In this document: positions 48,527-61,200 of the stretch, piece after piece
How positions within the stretch are numbered: the first letter of the stretch is position 1
Layout: each line of letters opens with the position of its first letter
NCBI GenBank assembly: GCA_003342815.1
Contig: PTEX01000012.1
Span: 6,395,825-6,459,824 of the forward strand
Origin: Eudromia elegans
Lineage: Eukaryota; Chordata; Aves; Tinamiformes; Tinamidae
Direction: 5' to 3'
DNA length: 64,000 nt
Program-made: the position numbers and the translations under genes
Notes under the pieces: model-generated
What the model saw: the letters and a program-made list of their open reading frames with translations, nothing else
What the model was told of the DNA's origin: nothing
The model's database searches: none

Positions 48527-49701
48527 TGTAAAAAAGCATGCACACAAGAGAGCAAGACTTGTTTTTCTTATCAATTGCCAGTTCTCAAATCTATGTCAGG
48601 AGACCAGATCAAGGTTATGATTTCTGTGGACCCTTCAGACACTATAGAGATCATTAATTTGCTGTTACATTTGGTGATTCCTGTCTCTTTAATGTATGTT
48701 TTAATGACAAACACATAATGCTGCTTTCACTAACCAAACCCGACTATCTGACTTAACATACCTATTGTAACAGACATTTACTGACAGTGTATTACTTAAA
48801 GTCATTACATGTTAATCAACCATATAAGGTAATTACTATTCACATAATTTCCATGGTTTTCACAAGGGAAAATCTTTAAAAATGTGAACCTCAAGAAATT
48901 AGATTCCTTTTCTAAATTGCTACTGCAGACACTTTCCTATTTAGCACACTCCTCATACTTTTGACCTGGATTGGCTACACATTTCAATGTGACTCTAACC
49001 TGGAGTGAGTATAAAATTGCAGAGTTGGTAGTCTCTCCATAGTTAAGTCTAAAGATAGTTTTCTATCACGAGTCTAAATTTGGCTCTCTGTTAACTCAGT
49101 CAAGTGAACTGAAAAGCCACAGACACACTCCAATTACACAACTTTTCTTTTTTTCTGACGGAGAAAAATAACATAGGTTTTCCATTTAAAGACACTAAAA
49201 TGTAGAGAATTCTTTTCTAACTGGACCTATCTGACTTTTTTTTTTTTGGTTTAATCACACAAAAATGTCCTGTGACTTAAAGAACTTAAAGGAACACTCA
49301 CTAATGCTGTTCTCTTTTCATAGGTATATGGGTCTTCAGCGTTCTTCTCACCTTTGAAAACAGTATTTGCAACTGAAAAGGGATAATTCCCTAACAATGA
49401 AACATTAAGGAACTTACTTACATTTATTTGGAGTCTGTCCTCTACATTTCACAGAGCCACAGAAACAATCTGTGCAATTTCTAACATCCTGCTGTGTTGT
49501 AACTATTCTGAACATATGCTTAAACACTTCTGCCCTTTTGTCTCAACTGTAAAATCTTTTCTTTTTTTCTCTTTTTCAACTTTCATAAGGCCCAATTTTA
49601 TGAATTATGTTTTTGTTAAATATCCCAACTACATCACCAGTACAAATTTTCTCTAAAATCTCAACTGGTTTGTGTCCATTATCAATAAAAGTCACTGAAT
49701 C

Positions 49702-49728
<27 letters not shown>
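49702..49728. repeat. (AT)n dinucleotide repeat
   Basis: Thirteen perfect AT units are followed by ACACAT. It is intronic. Confidence 0.95.
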
Positions 49729-49735
<7 letters not shown>

Positions 49736-50655
49736 TTACATAAGGTTCAAGAATTTAGATTCAAAATTAAAACTGCTCTTCATTCACATGACTGTCCAAA
49801 TCTAAATCACATGTCTATATACTTAAAAAAATCTGAATTTAGGCCTTACAGGAACTTTGATTTCAGTTTTTGAAACACACCGCAGAACGCAGAACAGGAT
49901 TTCACTACAAAAGCCAGAGCTGCTGTGAAGCAGTACATGGTGTCTTACAGAATCATACGCATCTGTCAGGTTTGTGTAAAAGGTGACACAAGAGAAAAAC
50001 AGCAGTTTCAAAATAAAAATAAAATACAGAATCAGGGAACAACAGCTCACTGTGAGAAACAATCTGCGTAACAGCCAAAGCAAGATGTTGATACACACCA
50101 ATGAAACAAATGAAAGGTTCATACTGCAGAAGTAAAACCATTCCAACTGCAAAGGGCAACCATAAAGGAAAGGAAAAATCTGTGCTCGCACACACACAAA
50201 AAGGGACCATCTGCACTAGGTTCATTGGAAAAAACAAAAATAAAAGAGAATGCACAAACCACACAGGAAGATGCAATGGACTTACATTGTTAAATCCCTC
50301 ACAGGGCACAAAATGATGCAGGAAAAAGCACTTCCAACCACATACATCTACTTATGTCATTTTCCAAAATAATTAATTTAGAAGTATTTGAGAGGTGAGA
50401 GATCAAAAAACACTTCTAAACATATAAAATCCCAAGTGACAGGGTGTGTCTGATGCTGAAATGGCCCTTCGTTACCACATTATAAGTTTAAGCACAGGCT
50501 ACTAGCTTTTTGTGAATGCAGAATATACTTCCCTATCACAGGAATGAAACAGAAAACAAGCATGTAACCCAAGAAATTCTGACTACAGCAACACACTCAC
50601 AGGTTTTTACACTTTTTTATTAAGAGTTTTCTACTATACATCCTTTTTTGTTTTC

Positions 50656-50682
50656 TTTTTTTTTTTTTTTTTTTTTTTTTTT
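50656..50682. repeat. Poly-T tract (27), poly-A on the minus strand
   Basis: 27 uninterrupted T, followed to the right by a non-repetitive segment that is open in frame on the minus strand. It may be the tail of a retrocopy (see the entry for 50,683-50,940). Confidence 0.95.
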
Positions 50683-50940
50683 CCAATACATTCATTGCTC
50701 TTGGCAGTCACTCCGAAGTCTGACTTCTTACATTTACTGGATTTCAGTCTTGTCGCTCCTGTAAACATAACTTGATCATTTGTGGTCAGACTTTCATTAG
50801 GTTTCATGTGAAGCCTAACTGGACCGCTGCCAGGCTTTCCCTCAATGAACCTGCATTCTTGAACTCTTTGTAGTTTTGTTTGAGGAAATACGTGATATTC
50901 GGGTTGCTTTTTGCTCTGTATTTGGGTGGGTTTTTTTTTT
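50683..50940 (-). pseudogene. Candidate poly(A)-tailed retrocopy fragment, source gene not recognised
   Basis: On the minus strand about 85 codons are open, with a composition unlike the surrounding AT-rich intron (segments PEYHVFPQTKLQRVQE, GKPGSGPVRLHMKPNESL, NDQVMFTGATRLKSSKCKK). They run into the 27-A tract at 50,656-50,682, and an A-rich stretch also lies at the other end (50,931-50,943). There is no intron or stop between. I do not recognise the protein and see no clear target-site duplication. Bird genomes have few processed retrocopies, so this stays tentative. It could instead be chance sequence beside a poly-T tract. Confidence 0.3.
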
Positions 50941-53900
50941 TTTGGTGACAAGGTGCTAAGAAAAAGATGACTAGAAATTTGCAACCAGTCATGTAAGTAA
51001 AAAACTGAATTAATTTCTCATTTTCTTGATTAAATTAGTTTAAATCCAGTAAGAAAGCAGCACATAGACTGCAAAGCAGCAAGAAACTTTTTAGATATGC
51101 ATTACATATGAGGTATAAAGAGGTTAGAAAATATTTTCCTGTTTGAATTGAATATTAAGCTGAAATTAATCCAGGTTGCTTTGAAAGGACTAAAACATTT
51201 CTTTTTCTTTTATGAATCACAGTGATTTCTGGTCCACAGGTAGCATGGATAATGTTAGAAGGGAGGAATGACAACTTTAGAAAAGAAGAATTATTCTGCA
51301 GTCAAAGCTCAAGGCTCAGAGGCAGGAAGTCCCAGCACGCTTCTGGTGGTGTTAGCTGATAAGACTTTGGGAGAATCAGAGAGGATTGACCAGCAAGGGA
51401 GCACACAAAATAACCCTCTTGTCCGTGGGTTTTTCCTGTAGGTGTTCTGACAACCTCAGGGAAAAGCTGTTCTATAAGCACAAGGTTATTACTGCATAAT
51501 ACATACCAGACTGTAAAGTACAGGGAGAGTAATCCAAGTACTTTGCCTACCCTAAACATGTTTGATTTTTTTTTGCTTGAAATCCCAGCTTCTGAAATCT
51601 TGTTCCTGACACTCCTGCTTTGTAAACAGGGAGTATACTGTATCTGAACCCAGAAAAGAACAAGTCAGTATAAAAATGCTAAAATTTAGCCTTTGGTGTA
51701 TTATATCATCCATTGATTTAAGGCAGAACAACAATAGCTGAGCTGAAAATCTTCAATTTATCTGTCTGGCACAAAGCAAGATAACTGAAAATCCAGATCA
51801 TCGAATGCCTCGGTTAGAGTGGTTATCTAATTCCTTCTATAAACTTCATAAAGAGAAACAGCGTAAGCAAGGCAGTCCCCTTTTCTGAAATTGCTGGGAT
51901 GAGAGGCATACGCATCTTTCCTGCAAGTGAGGAGGAAACTTATGCAATTGTCTTAAACTAGATGTCCCCACAGTGATAGTTAAACGTAGGTGAAACAAAT
52001 TCCATCAAGGGACCGATGAAATTCCAGGGATGACTCGCGTTATAAAGCAAAAAGCAAGTCTGTTATATGGGACTATATGCTAACCTGTCCTACCTACTCC
52101 CCAGGTAAGGTGTGGAAAACCGTTCCAGCTCTCCTATGCAAGCTTTCCTTGTTGCAGGGCATATAAAAGTACATGGGAAAAATAATTAAGAGAATTAGTT
52201 ACATGATATCAAAGTATATGGCCTGTGTGTAGGCAAAAGAGAATGATATTGAAATTAGTTGAATAATTAGTTTCTCTATTGACTTTTCCTTATTTTTTTG
52301 CCATTTAAATTACATATAAAACTACTTGCCAATAAAGTATTTCAATGCAGTTACTGCAGTCATCTTAATTTTTTTTTCTATTGAATGTATACTTACAATG
52401 TACAGAGATATAAACAAATAAATGTACAGCATTTCTATTTGCAAGTTTTTTGTCCAAAACCCCAAAATTGCAGGGTGTTTTTTTTGGCTTAGTTATTTCA
52501 TTTTTTTCAGTTTTGAAATTTTATTAATCATTAACTTACAAAAGTTTTAAAATTATTTGAGTATAATGTTTGGTTGTTAGCAATGGCTCTAAATATACAC
52601 AAAATATATGACAGTCTCCTAAAAACAGTAAGGACCTAGAGCACTTCAAGAATATAAAGTGTTAGAATAAGACTTTAAGCTCTTGAAAAATCCTTGGCTG
52701 ATTTTTTATAAAGTTCCCCTACCTTAAACCACTGAACTTGGTTCTTTGATCTTTCACCATTTAAATAGAAGCCGTGCTCGCCAAATAAACTCACTCATTC
52801 CCCATTTGTGCTTTGCTGGAACTGACAGATCCGTAAGGCTTTTCTTTTCCTTTTTAAATCTCTTCTTGACTGGAAGGTGTTTCTTTTTACATAGATACTG
52901 TCCTAAACCAAGTTTCTTGTGAATATATTGTGTCACTTTTGCATCCTGCTCTTCTTTATGTAGGTGTTTCAGAGAGCAGAGAAACTGGCTACTTAGATAT
53001 CCACCCGCGTTATTCTAGCGTAAGAGCTAAACAGATTAAAGATTTGATTTCTGTCTACTGAAAACATAGTTCAGACTTCAGTTGTACCTTCTGATTTTGT
53101 ATTTAATTCTGATGAGGATAGCTTGTGTGAAGCTTTAATCAATGCCTATCATTTTATATGGTAATAATTAAGTGTGGTCCAGAGAATAAAGGATGTTGGA
53201 AGATTGAGATGATTTCCTTCTGCTTTGATAGAGATTTAAATCCTGTTTCATAAACATAAGTATTATACTTCTCTCAATAGAGCCTTTCAGAAGCCACTGT
53301 TCAGAGAAGTGCAGTTCAATTTAAACAAAGGTGGCTGTAATTGTTTCAGTTGTGCAATTAATTTATCTATCAATATTTATTTATTTATTTTTAGTTATAA
53401 TTCCTGAAATGCATGGAGTTTCAGCCTTTTTATATGTACCTTTCTAAAGGTACATCCTACTCATAAAAGAACTTCAATACTCAATTAGGATCCCGCCAGA
53501 CAGTTTCAGCAGTTTATTTGAGCTATTGCAGATGGAGCAGTTTCAGACATTTGTGCATCCATCCTCTCAGCCTGAGTTTATCAGCAAAATACGAGAAGCA
53601 GGAGTAAGTGCCCAGTGGCTCCTGCTCACAAGTCGGTACTTCAGCACAGGCTTCAGGTCAGATGCGGGACTGGGAGCTGGGGTAGCCAAGGCAGAGAAAC
53701 GAGCTCCCTGCTGAATTATAATTCACAAATTTCACTTCCAAAATGCTGCTGTACTTTTTGATTTACAGCTGAAGGGAACAGTTCCTGAGAGATAACATTT
53801 GATCTCTCTACCCTGAGAGATCATATTTGGTTGTAAACCTGTACATATCTATCACCAATAAAAGTATTTCTACAGCAGCATTTGCCAGGACCGCAAAGTC

Positions 53901-55841
53901 CTTGCAGTCACTAATTCACTTGCCTTCATAACTCTCTTCATTCTAACAAGTTCTTAAATTTAGGAGGTCTAGATTCTCAAATAACCATGAGTTATAAATA
54001 ACATAATAATAACTTAGTGTTTAGGGGTGTTTGGTACATAAATTCCTTTGAAATCGAGGCTAAGTGACTATTTCAAAAGTATGGGAGAAAATCTGTCGCA
54101 AAGTGAGGGCTTAAAATTCCTTAGGAAATTGCTCCACTCCACCAACTTTACGTAATACCCAAACCAAAGGCAAAACAAATTGTCACAGCAGTGTCTGAGA
54201 GTTTTTCCATCCCCTGCTTTTCTGCTTGGGCTCTTTTCTCTCCCATTGGTATGAAACCACTTGCTGCCTAATGCTTGCCAAATTACAGCAACTCCAGCAT
54301 GCTGCAGCATACATTTACCTGAGTATGCTTTTTATTTTTTTTCACATATTCACGTCACTGAATAAGCCACTGATAAGTTTGTGCAACAGACTGCCTGATA
54401 AAAGACAAAGAAGATCTGTATGTAGCCCTTATAATGGGATGGTTTAACAGTAGCCATACTAATATAAAAGATTTGAATGGAAATCTCTTTATAGAGCATA
54501 GGGACAAGTTGTTTCTGTTTGTTTGTTCAGTTTCTTTTGCAATGAGCAATTAGATTTTGCCTAAAGATAAATACATTTCTAAGACATATTTAAGATGTCT
54601 TTTTTTTTTCTAGCAAGGAGATCAGCAATTTCTAGAATGTAAGTATATTCCACCTAATTTCAGCCGTGCCTAAAACATATACACAAAGAACTGGGAAGAA
54701 AAAAGCTGTATTCATGAATATGAGAGTTGCACATGTACGTGTTTATGATCAATTACTTGCCCTGGAATGAGAAAGAAATTCAGCTGGAAAGGCAGGAATA
54801 CGGCACCGCTACAGAGTACTTCCTGAAACCCAACGATATCTCTCACGGCTCAGGAAGAGGCCATCCAGCACTGACAACCACCCTGCGGACTGGAAATTAA
54901 AATAACCTAATTTGCCAGAAGAGCCCCATGAAGGCGCTATGGGTCATGAGCCAGCCGGACACCGAATGAGCGGAGCTGGCGTGCTGCGGCATGGAAAGGG
55001 TCAGCAGAGCTCGGAGGACCTGGCGCGGGACCAGGGCCAAGGCAGGTCTGCCTCGAGGCCGGAGCACCCCCTAAGTCTCTGGTCTCTGTTACTTCAACAC
55101 CACTTCCACCAGGCACCTTTTGACAAAGGGAAGCATCCTAAAGAAACCACCTCTATATTAACCATGCTGTTATCGCTCCCTGTCTCCCGGAGGACATCCC
55201 TGGTACCAACTGCCAAGCTACAGGCTTGGACAGTTAACAGTGGAGAGGCAGGTGGAGCCACAGCCCTGAGAGGAGAGCAGCGGGATCACAGGCTGTCACC
55301 ACAAGAAGCAGGGATACCAAATGAGTACTAAGGGCACACGTGCAGCACTGCTCTGGAATCTGAAGCATGGCAGGAGTTTGACACTCTCTTTGCAAAACTA
55401 GTTTCTCTAATCACAGAGAAGCTAAAGCAATAATTTTGTTTCGTAGCTGCTTGTTCGTGGCCTTTGGCCATACAGCTTTAACGGGTTCTGGGGTATCCCC
55501 ACGTTTCAGAAAATACCTTCTGCTGCAGTCACCACAATGGAGACAAGTCGGCTTTCTCTTCAACCAGAGCAGTCCCTCTCCTTAAGTATGGTTCTCCAGG
55601 TTCCTTTCTTTTGATCCAGGAGCAAAATCTTTCAAGCCTCTAAGTACTTTGGTTTTTTTGTGCAAGGCTGATGAGATGTTTTAGAAGGGTCAGTCTTAAG
55701 GATAAGCCTATAATCCAACACATCTGCTTTGTAAATCATTGAGAGCGAGACATTACAGCAATGTGTTTCTGCTCACCTTTCCTTCCCTCATAACTTGCTT
55801 ATTTTTTTTTTCCAAGGAGGTAAACATAAATATTAAGGCAA

Positions 55842-55842
<1 letters not shown>

Positions 55843-55869
<27 letters not shown>
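55843..55869. repeat. Poly-T tract (27)
   Basis: 27 uninterrupted T followed by AAACAGCAGACC. On the plus strand this reads as a pyrimidine tract before AACAG, but no coding segment follows. Confidence 0.95.
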
Positions 55870-55873
<4 letters not shown>

Positions 55874-55942
55874 AGCAGACCAGCAAATACAGAATTTTGG
55901 AGCTATCCATGTGTAAAATGGACACATTGTTTTTTTTAACTT

Positions 55943-56025
55943 CAACATCTCACTTTTAAATCCCTCACTTTAACACCTCATTTTTGAATCCAACACCTCA
56001 CTGAGGAGGTGAGGTGTGTTGGATT
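55943..56025. repeat. Degenerate tandem AACACCTCA repeat ending in an inverted copy
   Basis: Two copies of a unit like AACACCTCATTTTTGAATCC (55,943-55,963 and 55,971-55,991) and a partial third (55,992-56,001) are followed by an inverted copy at 56,010-56,025. Arms 55,987-56,000 and 56,010-56,025 form a 14-bp stem with a 2-base bulge and a 9-base loop. Confidence 0.8.
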
Positions 56026-57107
56026 TCGTGTATGAAGGATCTTTCTTCCTAGAGCTGTAGTTAAAAATTCAGTTTGTTTCAGTATCATGAAGACACACAC
56101 CCCATAGGGTGTATGACAGTCTATGTGGTATTTGCTATAGTGGCTACAACACTCTCCAGACTATTTTGAATACACAGGCTAACCTAATAAACCAAACTTA
56201 TCCTAAATCCATAATAACTAGTAGAGTCTTTTAAGACGCAAGATAAAAAAAATCTTTCTGACTATGATTTTAATGCTGAAATGCCTCAGTTTTTCTGTTC
56301 TGCATAGCAATTTCTAAGCCCTGCACGCAGAGTTATATCTGGAAGTGCAAATATCGACATAAAGCTTTACTTTTCACAACAGGTAGGGGTTAAAATAGCT
56401 ATGGACTGTAAAGCACCGTAAGCAACACTAGCAACACTTTGAGAGAACAAAAGAAAAGAAGTAAACACCTTTTCAGATTGCAGAAATGCTCTGAAGGGGG
56501 GATGAAGCCTTCAGCACGAACAATACCCTTCAAGCTCACTTTGGGGGAAGAGAAATTTAGATATTTTTAACTTAGCAGTTTGTTTCTTATTCAAATGCTT
56601 AAAATGAAAGTACAAAATTCAAAGCTGGGCTTTGAACTCACTTTTAAAATTAGTGATCGTGTCTAACTAACAAACCCAGATAGGATTATTTCATATTTGC
56701 CTGGATTCCAGTGTGCTTTCTTGCTATTAAACTAGCGAGCCTTTTGGAAACTTATATTCACTTGAATTTAAAAGCCCATTAAAAAGTGTTTTCATTTCTC
56801 AAGAAAAAATACCACTTTTTCCAACAAAAACATGCATGAGTTATGAGTCATATGTATTTTCAAAATTTGCACATCATAAATTACTCTCTTCCTTCCTTTG
56901 TGAGCTTGTTGGCCTGCTATTAATACCGCTATTCAGCTTTCACTGCTATGGAGAAATACTCATTAAGGTGAAATCATCCTCATGAGGGAGTCATCTTAAC
57001 CTTGGAGATCAGACAGTGGTAGACCTAATGACAACAAATCTTGTGTGTTCATGCTAAATATAGTTTAAATAGTCTATTTACATATAGTTTAAACAGAAAT
57101 TGAAATA

Positions 57108-57203
57108 GAATCTACTGATCTATACAGAATAGAATCTATACAGAATAGAATAGAATCTATAGATTGAATCTATCTATCAAAATAGAATCTATCTACCTAT
57201 TCC
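57108..57203. repeat. Degenerate AGAATCTATA tandem repeat
   Basis: Six or more imperfect copies of an AATAGAATCTAT-like unit, with spacing of about 10-20 bases, lie in the large upstream intron. Confidence 0.75.
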
Positions 57204-57498
57204 TGCTTGATAATGGCTGGGAGGTGTGGCCTTACCTTACCATTTTTACCATTTTTAGGAAATCCACATTTGCTAATTAACAAAGCAAGGCAAGATACAT
57301 TCAGATTTATAGCAATATTTTCCAAGCTAATCAAGGAAGTATTGTAAAAGATGGTTGGGCATCTTTAGGGCATCTTTAGATTGTACCAAAGAGGGAGACA
57401 GGATGCTGAGCTCCAGCTGTTGGCTACAATTTGTGCATGGGTTTAAATAAGCTGTTATCTTCTACACTTCATGTTCTGTCAAATAAAGCTAAACAATT

Positions 57499-57607
57499 TT
57501 ATTCTGCTGCATCTTGTACAACTAGATCATCCTGTTCTAAAAATCTTGGTGTACGCATTGCCCTCTGAAAGCGTGCTTGGGTGGTGGCTGGCACTTCTTC
57601 TACATCA
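57499..57607 (-). other. Candidate terminal exon (36 codons with stop), unassigned
   Basis: On the minus strand a TGCATTTCAG acceptor-like sequence is followed by one base and 35 codons (DVEEVPATTQARFQRAMR, TPRFLEQDDLVVQDAAE). The stop TAA sits inside an AATAAA signal. The composition looks coding, but I cannot match it to PPFIA2 or another gene. It lies in the large upstream intron in the sense orientation, so an alternative last exon or a retrocopy relic are both possible. A short helical-looking frame (QQNLEMALNLHLEMLRLN) lies next to it on the plus strand. Confidence 0.25.
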
Positions 57608-58140
57608 CTGAAATGCAAGCAGATGAACAACAGCATGCAGCAAAACCTGGAGATGGCTCTGAACCTGCATCTGGAGATGCTCAGATTAAACCAACGTCTC
57701 ACTGGCCAATATGAAAATATTAATCCTACTTGTTGATCTTTCATTGCTGGTGGTTTCTTCCAAGCTGAACATGAATATTTTGCAAAAAGATCTTTTGCAA
57801 AAAATTGTACCGAGAAATATGACAGAGGGAAGGACCTGTATTGTACAGAAAATCACAATGGAAAAGAATTAAAAAATATCAGTTGCATAATTACAATATG
57901 CTGCAAATTTGACACTCATTGAATAATTTCTTTTTTCACCAAAATTGGTAAAAAAAAAAAAAAGAAGAAAAACCAACCAACCAAACCTTCTTTCATAGCT
58001 AGTGTAACAAAGATATTTATAATATACCCAAGACAGGATACAGAGGCTTGGTAGTAGAAAGAAGGATTTCCAGCTGGCCAGCCACAACTCAGGATGGATT
58101 TAGCAGAACATTACAATCTTCATTGTTTTCCACAATATAT

Positions 58141-58280
58141 GACTTAGTGAACTATATACACACATACATATGTATTTTATATATATAAGCATTATATATA
58201 TATAAACCATGTACATGGATATTATATATATGTTTATAGACATAATATGTGTTTATACACATTTATAAATATATACACAT
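58141..58280. repeat. AT-rich TATA/ACAT low-complexity block
   Basis: A mixture of TATATA and ACATAT steps with no fixed period, in the large upstream intron. Confidence 0.8.
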
Positions 58281-61200
58281 GTTTTTAATAACCAGGGCAC
58301 TGAAACAACAGAATTAAAACAATGTACCTCTAGGGCTGTATGCAGCTGCTCTTAGCATGCAGGTATTTAATTGACAACTACTAACACTTAACATAAACAT
58401 TTCCACTCTGTTTAAAATGAAATATTTAACGATTTGTGCCAAAAATCCTTTTTTTTTTTGTCCTCTGATTGTATTAATACATTTGCCTCTGAGTAAAATT
58501 GAAAGTGAAAGTTTAGATTATTTCTCTGCATATTGTAATCTACGGACTTTGAGAGTTTTTACATTTGTTTTAGCTGGCTACACCATTTACAAAAACTGAC
58601 TACTCTGCATGTGTAGTCACAGTTTTATGAGATTTTTCAATATACTGTATCTGTATTACAATCTCTGTTATCGATAATCTAAAACATGAAAACAGAGCAG
58701 CTAGAATATGAATAAAAATCCAAAAAGGAAATGAACCTTATGGGAAAGCCACAAATAAAGAATATCAGAACCCTGATCTGCATGCACGAAGGGAAGAAAT
58801 CCAAATTTGAATCTTTTAATTCACAGTCTACTGAAATCAATGCACAGCTGGGAAAATTAAAGTCTACAAATTCCAAATCAATTATTTAATTAATTATTAT
58901 TTAATATTAGTCAAAGTGTTAATACTTTTAAATGGCGTTCTTATTAGGAACCTATTTTCCTCCTTTTTTTTTCAATGAAAATCAAGGATAAGGTTCTTAT
59001 TGATTCCATTTAAATATTATTAAATGATAAAGAACATTGCTCATAAGTAGAATTTCTAAAATAACCTTTTTATTATAAGATGGCTGCAGAAATGAATACA
59101 GCATGACGCTGACACCTGTGTTCTAATGTAAAGGATTTTTTTTTTTTGTAACTATGGAAATGATACATTTAAATTGCCTGAACTAAACTTTCCGAGTGAA
59201 ATGTCAAACAAGATGGACCATTTCTCAAGTACTGAACCAAGCAATATAAGCATTTTAAGACTCCTTTTGAATAATTCATTCACATTTGTTAATGATGATT
59301 AACAAATGCTAATATTTTCTAACAACATTTCATTTGAGATTTGACAGAATTTTATCTAATTTTGCTCTATTAAATCTCAATTTCTTTTTTACATTTCTTT
59401 ACTCAGAGTAAAATTATTTTTGTATTTATTTCTGTCAAAGACATACAATGAAAGCCTGTTTATATTAAAATAAAGATTTTTTAAATTGTTGACTTAAAAA
59501 AATTGCCCATATGACTATATATTCAGCAAGGTATTTACCAAGATACATCTATCCTCTGCATTAGCCAACCCTCTGGTCCTGTTTCTTTCACAATTATTTT
59601 AACACTAAGCTGTTTTTTTAGCATTAGCTGAGCAGTAGCAAAATAGTCATTTCTGCAGTACTGCCTATTAGTAATAAATGTAGAATCTTTTTGTCACTCT
59701 TATAGACTCTTGCTTTGCCTATTGAAAGAGGGGGATCAATATCGACCCATGAGAGGAAAATTACTCTTGAATCATGTTATTTTTGAAAATGCTCAAAGAC
59801 CATCTACTTTAACCATCTCTTAGACCTGCTAGGGCACTGGTGGGTTGGGGTGATCTAATATGAAAATGCACATGACATATTTTCTGGTTCATATCTTAAT
59901 AAGAATATCAATAAAAAATATGAAACCTATCTGAACCTGAAAGTTGATTTCATTTATTTATTGAAGTCATCACATTACAATTTTTGTTCAAAGGCACATA
60001 AGGACTATTTATATGATAAAAAATAACTATGCAGAGTAATGGGCATTAAACCTAACAATGTGATCTTGTTAATACTATTTAACATCTTGTTTCAGAGTTA
60101 GTAGATGTAAATATTCTTAATAGATAATGTAATGTTTGCGTACATAGAATTATGTAGTCATGCCAAAGAAGCACAATAAATATTAAAGCAATATACTGCT
60201 TCAGTAGACAAAACCATAAGATAACTACGCGGTTTGTATAATCATTAAGACGATCCCACAAAAATATTACTAAGAAAAAGAATCAACAAGACTGTTTCTT
60301 ACAGTGAAATTATCTTGAACCTCATGAATATCTTATTTGACAAATGTCAAATGACCCAGAAGCTGATATGGACAAACAGATAATCAAATATGTTCTTAAG
60401 CTTGAATTTATACACTCAGAGTATGAGAGAACGGCATAGATTTATGAATCCTTAAATAACAGAACAAACAAAAGTGACACATTCTTTCTGGTATCTCATA
60501 AAAAGGCACTTTGTGCAAAAGCAGACATTAATAATGTTCACTGGTTTTCTTTACACACGTAATAGTGAGCTCTATGCACAAATCAGCTAAGCACACATTA
60601 AATATATGATACTTTTACTTTAATAAATAATTTAGTCAGGCGTTTGCTAAAATAATCTTGTGAAGTCAGGGCTCTATAAGACCAATTCCATTGATTAGTA
60701 AGCTCCCTAATCAAGCTGCCAAATAGATGATGTTAAATGTAATTTGAAATTGAACCAGTGTCTAATCTCTCGCTGATTACGAATTCACAAGCAAGTCACA
60801 TATGAACAGCCTTCAAGTTTTGTTATTCTGCAGTTTCCATGTGTGCAGGCTACTGTGAAACACCCTTAGCCCTCCGTGTTCCTCCTGCCTCTCCTGTATT
60901 TTCCTTGAGACTTGCATTTCTCTGGCTGTCATCCCATATCCTCTTCTTTCTCTCTTTTCTCTCTTTTCTCTACTTTGGATGGGGAATGAAAGAAGTCTTC
61001 TGCATTTAGCCAATTGTGAGCTTTTCTACTGTGTTCTCCAGAACAAAGTAGGAGAGATCAGAAGATCCCTCAACTATTAAGCCATGTTCTTCAGCCTCAC
61101 ACATCTGTGTTATACACTGATATATTTACTTGCTATGGTGCGGAAATGTCAGGCATGCTCCATAGCCCCTGCTAACTGAGCAAGAAAAAGCACGATACAG

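Noticed and set aside
49823-50309. Two overlapping minus-strand frames of 118-124 codons
   Set aside because: Overlap each other in different frames and are rich in Phe, Leu and Cys as expected from translating T-rich intron; no homologue recognised.
54912-55331. 139-codon plus-strand frame in a GC-rich block
   Set aside because: Begins with TTG; low-complexity Gly/Pro/Ser/Arg content and no domain; probably composition-driven.
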